NCBI GenBank assembly: GCA_902516345.1
Contig: CABXYJ010000004.1
Span: 1 to 64,000, forward strand
Length of the DNA stretch: 64,000 nt
Direction: 5' to 3'
From: an uncultured Pelagibacteraceae bacterium
GTDB taxonomy: Bacteria; Pseudomonadota; Alphaproteobacteria; Pelagibacterales; Pelagibacteraceae
The notes under the pieces are model-generated. The model was not told the origin of the DNA. It did not search any database and was given only the letters and a program-made list of their open reading frames with translations. The position numbers and the translations under genes are program-made. Below, one piece after another: positions 1 through 8,774 of this stretch (positions within the stretch are counted from its first letter, which is position 1; the number at the start of each line of letters is the position of its first letter).

Positions 1-697
1 AATTTTTAATCACATTAGATAAACCAAAAAAAATTGACTCACCAATTATATAATGACCGATATTAAATTCTTTGATTTCTTTAATTCTAGACAAAATTTT
101 AGTTGTTTTATAATCCAAACCGTGACCCGCGTGAACTTCGATACCAAATTTATCAGCTAATTTTGAGCATTTCGATATTTTCTTTAGTTCATTTGAATAA
201 GGTTTATTTAATTTTACCAAATTTGCAACACGGCCAGTGTGAATTTCTACGCAATCAGCTTTAATTTCTTTTGAAATCTTAATATCTAATATTGAAGGAT
301 TTATAAATAAACTAGTTCTAATATTTTGTTTTTTAAATCTAGCAATAATTTTTTGCAATTTTTTTTTATTTTTTATAAGATTTAACCCACCTTCTGTTGT
401 AATTTCTTTTCTTTTTTCAGGAACAATACAAATGAAGTCTGGTTTGATATTTAAAGCTTTTCTTACAATGTCAGAGTTAGTTGAAATTTCTAAATTAACT
501 AAAATATTTTTTAACTCACATATTTTTTTAGCATCTAAATCTTTGATATGTCTTCTATCTTCTCTTAAATGAATCGTAATTGAGTTTGCACCAGCTTTTT
601 TTGCAAATTTAGCTGCAAAAATAGGATCTGGGTGTTTTTCACCTCTTGCATTCCTTACGGTAGCTATATGATCAATATTTACGCCAAGACGTTTCAC
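1..697 (-). CDS. pdxJ: Pyridoxine 5'-phosphate synthase (partial, runs off the left edge)
   Basis: Reverse-strand translation from GTG at 697 reads (M)KRLGVNIDHIATVRNARGEKHPDPIFAAKFAKKAGANSITIHLREDRRHI, typical PdxJ N-terminus; overlaps the pyrE stop (GTGA). Confidence 0.9.
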   Translation of the reverse strand, partial: MKRLGVNIDHIATVRNARGEKHPDPIFAAKFAKKAGANSITIHLREDRRHIKDLDAKKICELKNILVNLEISTNSDIVRKALNIKPDFICIVPEKRKEITTEGGLNLIKNKKKLQKIIARFKKQNIRTSLFINPSILDIKISKEIKADCVEIHTGRVANLVKLNKPYSNELKKISKCSKLADKFGIEVHAGHGLDYKTTKILSRIKEIKEFNIGHYIIGESIFFGLSNVIKN

Positions 698-1296
698 TTA
701 ATAAACCTGCTTCCAGGTTTTGATATAGGTATTAGTTTTAAATCTGATGGTAATTTATTACTTTGATAAGTTGGAACATTAATCTTGAGATGCGAAATTA
801 TCTTTTTATTAATTCTTAAATTTTTTTTTGTTGATCTGTCAATTATACATGCAAGCCCCAAAACTTTTCCTTTGTTTTTTTTTATAAGAGTAAAACATTC
901 TTTGCTTGATTTGCCAGTTGTGACAACATCCTCAACTATTAAAACTCTAGAACCTTTTTTAATTTTAAAACCTCTTCTCAATAAAAAAGTTCCTTTAATT
1001 CTCTCACAAAAAATAGTTTCTTTCTTAAGAATTCTCCCTATTTCGTATCCAATAATTACTCCTCCCATAGCTGGTGATAAAATTAGATCAATTTTTTTAA
1101 AACTTTTTTTAATTTTTTTTGCTAACGATGTGCAGATATCTTGAGCCAAATGTGGAAAGCTTAGCAATTTTGCACACTGAATATACTTGGGGGAATGAAG
1201 ACCGGAAGATAGTACAAAATGACCATCTAGCAATGCATCAGTTTTTCTTAAAATATTTAAGGATTTTTTGAGTGAATGCATTTCTTTTATTTTCAT
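694..1296 (-). CDS. pyrE: Orotate phosphoribosyltransferase
   Basis: ORF 200 aa; GHFVLSSGLHSPKYIQCAKLL and PRPP-binding VLIVEDVVTTGKSS motif. Confidence 0.92.
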   Translation of the reverse strand: MKIKEMHSLKKSLNILRKTDALLDGHFVLSSGLHSPKYIQCAKLLSFPHLAQDICTSLAKKIKKSFKKIDLILSPAMGGVIIGYEIGRILKKETIFCERIKGTFLLRRGFKIKKGSRVLIVEDVVTTGKSSKECFTLIKKNKGKVLGLACIIDRSTKKNLRINKKIISHLKINVPTYQSNKLPSDLKLIPISKPGSRFIK

Positions 1297-2983
1297 GTCT
1301 AATTATTTTAAACTTAATACCTTTTTGCTTAAGTTCAGCAATAAAATTTGTAAAATTTTTTAAATCTTTGATTATCAATTGAAACTTAAAATTTATGTAA
1401 TTTGGGTTTTTTCCTGCCATTTCTAAGTTTGAGATGTTCAATTTATGTTGCCCTATTAAAGAGCTAACGTCTCCAAGTTGTCCCGGCCTATCAGGTAAAG
1501 AAATCCATAAAGTAGTGTTATATTTCTTTATTCTTTCTTGTTTTTCTTCTCCTTTATCATGCCAATATCTTCTTATAGCTGCCCTAGCCTTTCCTGTTTT
1601 GGTTGTTGGTATCCAATGAAGTGATGGAGAATTATTCTTTGACGTAATAATCTTCACTCTATCTCCGTTTCTTAATATTGTTTGTAATTCACTTTTGTAG
1701 CCATTTATTTCGCATCCTACAGCAGTGTCACCTATTTTTGTATGAACTGCATATGCAAAATCAATAGGAGTTGCATCTTTTGGTAATTTTATAACTGAAC
1801 CTTTTGGGGTAAAACAAAAGACATTTTCTTGAAACATTTGAAGTTTTGTATACTCATAATAATGTTCCGGGTTTTCATTTTTTTCAATAATTTCAACAAG
1901 ATCTTTAAGCCAATCGTATTCTTTCCAAGTTAATGAATTAAATTTTTCAGAAGATTTATATTGCCAATGTGAGGCTATTCCTCTTTCAGCAAATTCATGC
2001 ATTTCCTTTGTTCTAATTTGTATTTCTATAGGCTTTCTGTTTGATCCAATAACTGATGTATGAATCGATTTATAACCATTTATTTTAGCTGAAGATATAT
2101 AATCTTTAAACTTACCTGGGATACAATTGTACTTTTTATGTAAGATGCCTAATGTTTTATAGCAATCATCTATATTCTTTAAAATTATTCTAAAACCAAT
2201 AATATCTGTTATATCTTCTAAAGACACTTTTTTTTTTTGAACTTTTCTCCAAATAGAAAAGGGAGTTTTCTCTCTTCCAAAAATATTAGATGAAATATTA
2301 TTTTCTATTAATAGTTGACCTAATTCATTTGAAAGATTTTCAAACATATCTTTTTTATCAATTTTTATTTCATCTAATCTTCTCTGTATCAATAACCTAG
2401 CTTCATAATTAAGTATCTCAAAAGAAAGATCTTCTAATTCATCACGAATTCTATGCATACCCATCCTATCTGCTAAAGGTGCATAAATTTCCATTGTTTC
2501 TTGAGCTATTCTCTCTCTTTTAACTTTATTGGAAATTCCTTTGATAGTTCTCATGTTGTGTAATCGATCTGCAATTTTAACTAGTAAAACCCTTATGTCT
2601 TTAGATGTTGCTAAGATTAACTTTCTAAAATTTTCAGCTCTGGAGTTCGAAGCAGCAGTATTCTCTAAAACAGAAATTTTTGTTACACCATCAACTAAAT
2701 CTGCAACCTCATCACCAAATTCACCTTTAATTGTCTCATAGGTTGCATGTGTATCCTCTATTGTATCATGAAGTAATCCTGTTGTAATAGTTGCGCTGTC
2801 TAGTTTTAGATCTGTCAATATATTTGCTACTTCAATTGGATGTACTGAATAAGGATCTCCAGAGGCTCTTTTTTGATACTTATGAGCTTTAACAGCAAAA
2901 TTGTAGGCTTTACTTAATTTTTCAGGATTTAAAAATTTATTATATCCTTTAACCTTGTTTATTAACTCTTCAGAATTTAACAT
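1238..2983 (-). CDS. RelA/SpoT homolog (Rsh), (p)ppGpp synthetase/hydrolase, short form
   Basis: ORF 581 aa; HD hydrolase motif HDTIEDT, synthetase domain, TGS (VFCFTPKGSVIKLPKDATPIDFAYAVHT), C-terminal ACT. Confidence 0.93.
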   Translation of the reverse strand: MLNSEELINKVKGYNKFLNPEKLSKAYNFAVKAHKYQKRASGDPYSVHPIEVANILTDLKLDSATITTGLLHDTIEDTHATYETIKGEFGDEVADLVDGVTKISVLENTAASNSRAENFRKLILATSKDIRVLLVKIADRLHNMRTIKGISNKVKRERIAQETMEIYAPLADRMGMHRIRDELEDLSFEILNYEARLLIQRRLDEIKIDKKDMFENLSNELGQLLIENNISSNIFGREKTPFSIWRKVQKKKVSLEDITDIIGFRIILKNIDDCYKTLGILHKKYNCIPGKFKDYISSAKINGYKSIHTSVIGSNRKPIEIQIRTKEMHEFAERGIASHWQYKSSEKFNSLTWKEYDWLKDLVEIIEKNENPEHYYEYTKLQMFQENVFCFTPKGSVIKLPKDATPIDFAYAVHTKIGDTAVGCEINGYKSELQTILRNGDRVKIITSKNNSPSLHWIPTTKTGKARAAIRRYWHDKGEEKQERIKKYNTTLWISLPDRPGQLGDVSSLIGQHKLNISNLEMAGKNPNYINFKFQLIIKDLKNFTNFIAELKQKGIKFKIIRHENKRNAFTQKILKYFKKN

Positions 2984-3002
2984 CCAATATTATACCATTA
3001 AA

Positions 3003-3500
3003 TTATATCTGTTTAATAGAATTAATATCAGTAATTGGTAGTGATAATAAAAGATTTTTAATATGATGCTTTGACAATGGATGTTTCCAATCTTTATCCA
3101 ACTCAAATAGAGGAAAAAGAACGAAATTTCTTGTATGCATCCTTGGATGAGGCAAAATAACTTTGTTTTCAATCTTCAAATTTTTATAATCAATAATATC
3201 AATATCGCAATATCTAGGTGCATTTTTAGCTAATTTTCTTCTTCCAAACTCATCCTCTAAATTTTTGAAAATATTAAGTAAATCTATTGGATGATAATTA
3301 GTCTCTATTTTTAAAACAATATTATAAAATTTAGGATTACGTGGATTTGGCCATGATAAACTTTCATATAACGATGAAGAGGCTAGAATCTTTATTCCTT
3401 TTTGAAGTATTTTGAATTTTGCTCTTTCAATATTATCTCTCTTGTTTCCTAAATTTGATCCTATGGCTATATAAATCTTTTTAACTTGATTTTCTAACAT
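3003..3500 (-). CDS. folK: 2-amino-4-hydroxy-6-hydroxymethyldihydropteridine pyrophosphokinase
   Basis: ORF 165 aa; [42 protein letters not shown] signatures. Confidence 0.92.
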   Translation of the reverse strand: MLENQVKKIYIAIGSNLGNKRDNIERAKFKILQKGIKILASSSLYESLSWPNPRNPKFYNIVLKIETNYHPIDLLNIFKNLEDEFGRRKLAKNAPRYCDIDIIDYKNLKIENKVILPHPRMHTRNFVLFPLFELDKDWKHPLSKHHIKNLLLSLPITDINSIKQI

Positions 3501-3951
3501 ATCTTGCTTTATCTCGATTCCAATCTCTTGTTTTTTTTACAGCCCTCTTATCAAATATTTTCTTACCTTTAGCAACAGCAAGTTCTACTTTTGCTTTACC
3601 TTTTTTAAAATACATTTTGGTTGGAACTATTGTTAATCCATCTCTTTGCATTTTTCCAATGAGTTTGTTAATTTCTCTTTTATTAAGTAAAAGTTTTCTT
3701 TCATCGTAAGGGCTGTGATTTGAATAGCTTGCTTGTTTGTATGTTGGTATGTGGGAATTAATTAAAACTATTTCACCTTTTTTCTCAACAGCATAAGAGT
3801 CTGTTATATTTATTTTACCCTCTCTAATCGATTTAATTTCAGAGCCTTTAAGAACTATGCCTGCTTCAAGTAAATCTTCAAAAAAGTAATTAAAACTAGC
3901 TTTACGATTCAAACAGATAATCTTCAAACCAGGCTTGGTTTTTTTCTTCAT
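3481..3951 (-). CDS. smpB: SsrA-binding protein SmpB
   Basis: ORF 156 aa; [39 protein letters not shown] and the [15 protein letters not shown] tail. Confidence 0.95.
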   Translation of the reverse strand: MKKKTKPGLKIICLNRKASFNYFFEDLLEAGIVLKGSEIKSIREGKINITDSYAVEKKGEIVLINSHIPTYKQASYSNHSPYDERKLLLNKREINKLIGKMQRDGLTIVPTKMYFKKGKAKVELAVAKGKKIFDKRAVKKTRDWNRDKARYVRKSS

Positions 3952-4832
3952 TAAATTAATTTTGCTAATTTTAATGCTTCTTCTACAATTTTCTTAGTTG
4001 ATTCAGTTATACTTACCAAAGGAAGTCTTACACTATCATCGGAAAGATTTAATAATTTTGCTGCAAATTTTACAGGACTGGGGTTGCTCTCTATAAACAT
4101 TGAATAATGAAGTGGCTGTAAAATTTTATCCAATTCTTCAGCTTTAGATTTGGATATCTCATCGCTTAGGATTGAAAATTTTTGAAATTCTGAGCATAAT
4201 TTTGGGGCAATATTTGCAGTTACACTAATAGCACCTGTTCCTCCTCTTCTATTAAATTCAAGGGCATTGTCATCATTTCCAGTTAATTGAATAAACTCTT
4301 TTCCCAATTTTTCTTTAGTTTTATTAACCCTATCTAATTCTCCTGTAGCATCTTTTACACCGACAATATTTTTTAATTCAAATAGCCTAGCCATAGTGTC
4401 AACTGACATATCAACAACTGACCTTCCTGGTATATTATAAATTATTATTGGCAAACCAGAATTGTCATTTATTGCTTTGTAATGTTGATAAAGACCCTCT
4501 TGTGTTGGTTTATTGTAATATGGTGTTACAACCAAGGCACCATCGGCTCCAATTTTTTCAGCATGTCTGGTTAAAGAAATGGCTTCTTTTGTAGAGTTAG
4601 AACCTGTTCCAGCAATTACTGGTATCTTACCATTACCTTCTTTAACACATAATTCTATCACTTTTTGATGTTCTTCATGACTTAAAGTAGGAGATTCTCC
4701 AGTAGTACCAGCTGGTACTAAACCATTTGTCCCATTTTTAATATGAAAATGAATGAGTTTTATATAAGCATCTTCATCAAACTTATCATCTTTAAATGGA
4801 GTAATTAAAGCAACATTTGAACCTTTAAACAT
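3951..4832 (-). CDS. dapA: 4-hydroxy-tetrahydrodipicolinate synthase
   Basis: ORF 293 aa; [49 protein letters not shown]. Confidence 0.96.
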   Translation of the reverse strand: MFKGSNVALITPFKDDKFDEDAYIKLIHFHIKNGTNGLVPAGTTGESPTLSHEEHQKVIELCVKEGNGKIPVIAGTGSNSTKEAISLTRHAEKIGADGALVVTPYYNKPTQEGLYQHYKAINDNSGLPIIIYNIPGRSVVDMSVDTMARLFELKNIVGVKDATGELDRVNKTKEKLGKEFIQLTGNDDNALEFNRRGGTGAISVTANIAPKLCSEFQKFSILSDEISKSKAEELDKILQPLHYSMFIESNPSPVKFAAKLLNLSDDSVRLPLVSITESTKKIVEEALKLAKLI

Positions 4833-4874
4833 AAATACTTATAACATAGATTGTTGATTCATATAGTAAAGATT

Positions 4875-7082
4875 ATGATAAAAAAAATCTTATTTTTTAT
4901 AGTTTTGTTTAACTTTTTTGGAATAAGTTTAATTCATTCAACAGAAATTCTTCCTTTAAAAAAACCTGTGCAATCAATAGAAGAAAAGCAAAAAAAATTA
5001 TTAATTGAAATTACTAAACCTTTACCAAAACCTATTACAAAAAGTCAAAAAAAAGTCGATAAAAATGAAAAGTCTTCTGAAAAAGTTACGATATCGGGTT
5101 TAATTTTACCTAAAAAGAAACCTTCAATTCCAGGAAAAAAGAAAGCAGCTCAAATTAAGATCTCAAAATACTATAACAAAAAAGATTTTAACTTGGCAAA
5201 AAAAGCTTTTTCTGAAATGAAAAAAGCTAATTGGACTAATGCTGTTAAAACGTCAAAAAAAGCTAAGGATAAATCAATATTTAATTTCATACAATGGAGA
5301 CACCTGTTAACAAAGGGTAATAAAGCATCATTTTATGAATATAAGAGTTTTATCGAAAACAATGAAAATTATCCCAGAATTGGTAGGATTAAATATTTAG
5401 CCGAACATAAATTATCAACAAAAACAATGTCTCCTAAAAAAATCATTGATTGGTTTGGAACTTCAGAGCCTTTAAGTGGTTTTGGTAAAATGATATTAGG
5501 AGAAAGCCATATAGCCAACGGAAGTAAAGACAAAGGAATTAAGCTATTAAAAGAAGGATGGGCTTACGCAGATTTATCTAAATCAGAATTAAAATTTTAT
5601 AGAAAAAAATTTAAGAAATATTTAGACCCCAGAGATTATATTGATAGAGCAGATTACTTGGCATGGAGTAATAAATATTGGGATTTAAAAAGAATGTTAA
5701 GATATTTGCCAAAAGAATATCAGCTTTTATATACTGCAAGACAATTATTAATGAGCAAGTCTTACGGAGTAGATAATGCAATATCTAAAGTTCCAGAAAA
5801 ATTTAAAAATGATGCAGGTTTAAATTACGATAGATTGAAATGGAGAAGAAAAAGAGGAAGAGTTGATAGTTCAGTTGAAATTTTATTAAAAATTAAAAAT
5901 ACAAAAGATTACATGGTAAGACCAGATAAATGGTGGTTTGAAAGAGAAATTATTTCTAGATCTTTAATTTACAAAAAAAAATATGAATTAGCTTATAAAA
6001 TTGCAAGTAATCATGGCTTGTCAGAGGGTCCTGAGTACGCTGCCGCTGAATGGATGAGTGGTTGGATAGCTCTAAGTTTTTTAAAAAACCCGTTATTAGC
6101 AAAAGATCATTTTGAAAAATTTTATAATAATGTGGGATATCCTATTAGTGTAGCAAGAGGAGCATACTGGTTAGGTAAATCTTACGAAAAATTAGGTAAT
6201 AAAGAATTGTCAGAACAATGGTTTGAGGAGTCTTCAAAATATCTAACTACTTATTATGGTCAATTATCTTTTATGGAGCTTTATCCGAATAAAAATTTTG
6301 AATTATCAAAGGATATCAAAGTTAATAATGAATATCGTAATAATTTTTTTAAAAAAGAAATTGTTAAGTTGGTTTATTTGCTAGATGAGTTAGATGAAGA
6401 TAAATATGCAAAATATATATTAAGACATTTGGCTAATGAAAATATTTCTAATGGAAGCGAGGTTTTGGCAGCAGAACTAGCAACAAAAATCGAGAGGTTT
6501 GATTTTGCAATTCAAATTTCTAAACTTGCCTCATATGAGAAGAGATTTCATAATAAATATAATTATCCAATAATAAGTACTCCTACTTATATAAATGGAA
6601 GAAAAATTCCAGAGACAGCATTTATTCTTTCAATAATAAGACAAGAAAGTGAATTTGATTTAAAAGCAAATAGTCATGCCGGAGCAAGAGGTTTAATGCA
6701 ACTGATGCCATACACAGCTAAATTGGTAGCCAAACAAGCAAAACTTCCTTATTCAAAATCAAGATTAACATCAGATCCAGAATATAATATTAACTTAGGT
6801 TCGCATTATATTGCAGGACTAATTCTTAATTACGATGGTGCATACCCTTTTGCAATAGCAGCTTATAACGCTGGCCCTAAAAGAGTAAGATATTGGAAAA
6901 AAATAAATAAGAATCCACAAAAAAATCAAATTACCTATGTTGATTGGATTGAGCTAATAAAATTTAAAGAAACTCGAAATTATGTGCAAAGGGTTTTAGA
7001 GAATTATAATGTATATAGATATATTCTAGAACAAAGACCAATTCCGATGAAAAACTTTTTTAAAGATAATCCATTATTTTGA
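4875..7082 (+). CDS. Soluble lytic murein transglycosylase
   Basis: ORF 4851-7082; start moved to internal ATG 4875 in front of a signal peptide (MIKKILFFIVLFNFFGISLIHS); C-terminal SLT domain ILSIIRQESEFDLKANSHAGARGLMQLMPYTA. Confidence 0.9.
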   Translation: MIKKILFFIVLFNFFGISLIHSTEILPLKKPVQSIEEKQKKLLIEITKPLPKPITKSQKKVDKNEKSSEKVTISGLILPKKKPSIPGKKKAAQIKISKYYNKKDFNLAKKAFSEMKKANWTNAVKTSKKAKDKSIFNFIQWRHLLTKGNKASFYEYKSFIENNENYPRIGRIKYLAEHKLSTKTMSPKKIIDWFGTSEPLSGFGKMILGESHIANGSKDKGIKLLKEGWAYADLSKSELKFYRKKFKKYLDPRDYIDRADYLAWSNKYWDLKRMLRYLPKEYQLLYTARQLLMSKSYGVDNAISKVPEKFKNDAGLNYDRLKWRRKRGRVDSSVEILLKIKNTKDYMVRPDKWWFEREIISRSLIYKKKYELAYKIASNHGLSEGPEYAAAEWMSGWIALSFLKNPLLAKDHFEKFYNNVGYPISVARGAYWLGKSYEKLGNKELSEQWFEESSKYLTTYYGQLSFMELYPNKNFELSKDIKVNNEYRNNFFKKEIVKLVYLLDELDEDKYAKYILRHLANENISNGSEVLAAELATKIERFDFAIQISKLASYEKRFHNKYNYPIISTPTYINGRKIPETAFILSIIRQESEFDLKANSHAGARGLMQLMPYTAKLVAKQAKLPYSKSRLTSDPEYNINLGSHYIAGLILNYDGAYPFAIAAYNAGPKRVRYWKKINKNPQKNQITYVDWIELIKFKETRNYVQRVLENYNVYRYILEQRPIPMKNFFKDNPLF

Positions 7083-7086
7083 TATA

Positions 7087-7178
7087 TGGCGGAAGAGGAG
7101 GGATTCGAACCCTCGGTACAAGTTTCCTCGCACGGTCATTTAGCAAACGACTGGTTTCAGCCTCTCACCCACTCTTCC
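7087..7178 (-). tRNA. tRNA-Ser(GCU)
   Basis: Reverse complement GGAAGAGTGGGTGAGAGGCTGAAACCAGTCGTTTGCTAAATGACC...GGTTCGAATCCCTCCTCTTCCGCCA; long variable arm, GCT anticodon, encoded CCA. Confidence 0.93.
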
Positions 7179-7201
7179 AGGAAATATGTCACTTCTGATT
7201 G

Positions 7202-7263
7202 TATTGAATATTCAATATTTATAAAGTAATTATTCAATAATTATGAAAAATAAGTATTCAATA
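7202..7263. promoter_or_regulatory. Candidate operator array: 16-bp palindrome TATTGAATATTCAATA plus three direct copies of TATTCAATA
   Basis: TATTCAATA at 7209, 7231 and 7255; palindrome 7202-7217; second palindrome TAATTATTCAATAATTA 7227-7243 at the soxB start codon. Confidence 0.45.
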
Positions 7264-8496
7264 TTTTCACTTATTAAGAATGCTTTCTCATATCATGAAA
7301 ATTGGGAGAAAGCTTGGAAAGATCCTGAGCCTAAAAAACAGTACGACGCTATAATAGTTGGTGGTGGAGGACATGGGCTTGCTACTGCTTATTATCTAGC
7401 GAAAAAACATAATATGAAAAATATTGCTGTCGTGGAAAAAGGCTGGATAGGTGGAGGTAACACTGGAAGAAATACTACGATAATTAGATCGAATTATTTG
7501 TGGGATGCAAGCGCCAGTCTTTATGATCACGCTTTAAAGATTTGGGAAGGTTTATCACAGGAACTAAATTATAATGTTATGTTTAGTCAAAGAGGTGTGA
7601 TGAATCTTGCTCACAATTTGCAAGATGTAAGAGATTTAAAAAGAAGAACACATGCTAATAGACTTAATGGTATAGATGCAGTTTATTTGAATACTGAAGA
7701 AGTCAAAAAATTTTGTCCAATTATAAATACTTCTCAGGATATTCGTTATCCAGTTTTAGGTGGTACTCTTCAAAGAAGAGCAGGTACAGCAAGACATGAT
7801 GCTGTTGCCTGGGGATATGCAAGAGGAGCTGATGAAATGGGTGTGGATATTATTCAAAATTGTGAAGTAAAAGGAATAAAAAGAAATGGTGATAAAGTTG
7901 AAGGCATTGAAACAACTAAAGGATTTATTAAAACCAAAAAAATTGGTGTTGTAGCAGCTGGTCACTCTAGTGTTATAGCAAATATGGTAGGATTAAAACT
8001 TCCTTTAGAAAGCAAACCTCTTCAAGCTTTAGTATCTGAACCGGTTAAACCAATTATAGATACTGTTGTTATGTCGAATGCAGTTCATGCTTATGTGAGT
8101 CAATCTGATAAAGGAGAACTTGTTATTGGAGCTGGAACAGATGATTATATATCTTATTCTCAAAAAGGAAGTCATGACATTGTAGAAGGAACCTTAAATG
8201 CAATACTAGAATTGTATCCAATTTTTAGTAGGATGAGGATGCTTCGTCAGTGGGGTGGAATTGTTGATATTTGTCCTGATGCGAGTCCTATAATAAGTAA
8301 AACATCAGTGAAAGGTTTATATTTTAATTGTGGTTGGGGAACAGGAGGATTTAAAGCTACCCCAGGTTCAGGAGATTTATTTGCTCACACAATTGCTAAT
8401 GACGAACCTCATAAACTCAATGCTGCATTTAACTTAAATAGATTTGTAAGTGGAGATTTAGTTGATGAGCACGGAGCTGCAGCAGTTGCACACTAA
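7243..8496 (+). CDS. soxB: Sarcosine oxidase beta subunit
   Basis: ORF 417 aa; FAD-binding [18 protein letters not shown]; followed by delta, alpha and gamma subunit genes. Confidence 0.95.
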   Translation: MKNKYSIFSLIKNAFSYHENWEKAWKDPEPKKQYDAIIVGGGGHGLATAYYLAKKHNMKNIAVVEKGWIGGGNTGRNTTIIRSNYLWDASASLYDHALKIWEGLSQELNYNVMFSQRGVMNLAHNLQDVRDLKRRTHANRLNGIDAVYLNTEEVKKFCPIINTSQDIRYPVLGGTLQRRAGTARHDAVAWGYARGADEMGVDIIQNCEVKGIKRNGDKVEGIETTKGFIKTKKIGVVAAGHSSVIANMVGLKLPLESKPLQALVSEPVKPIIDTVVMSNAVHAYVSQSDKGELVIGAGTDDYISYSQKGSHDIVEGTLNAILELYPIFSRMRMLRQWGGIVDICPDASPIISKTSVKGLYFNCGWGTGGFKATPGSGDLFAHTIANDEPHKLNAAFNLNRFVSGDLVDEHGAAAVAH

Positions 8497-8771
8497 TGTT
8501 TTTAATTAATTGTCCTTTTTGTGGTGAAAGAGAACAAAGTGAGTTTAAAGCCGGCGGTGAGGCTCATATAGAAAGACCAAAACAACCAACAGAATTAAGT
8601 GATGATGAATGGGCAGAATTTTTATTTATGAGAAAAAATATAAAAGGTGTTCAATTTGAAAGATGGAATCATGCTCACGGCTGTAGAAAATGGTTCAATA
8701 TTGCTCGAGATACTTCAAATGATCAAATCAAAGCAGTTTATAAAATGGGTGAAAAACCACCTGTAAAATAA
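8496..8771 (+). CDS. soxD: Sarcosine oxidase delta subunit
   Basis: ORF 91 aa; INCPFCGEREQSEFKAGGEAHIERP...HAHGCRKWFNIARDT, zinc-site cysteines retained. Confidence 0.95.
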   Translation: MFLINCPFCGEREQSEFKAGGEAHIERPKQPTELSDDEWAEFLFMRKNIKGVQFERWNHAHGCRKWFNIARDTSNDQIKAVYKMGEKPPVK

Positions 8772-8774
8772 TAA

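Noticed and set aside
785-1144. 119-aa plus-strand ORF
   Set aside because: Antisense to pyrE; no family features.
2990-3172. 60-aa minus-strand ORF inside folK
   Set aside because: Alternative frame of folK without supporting features.
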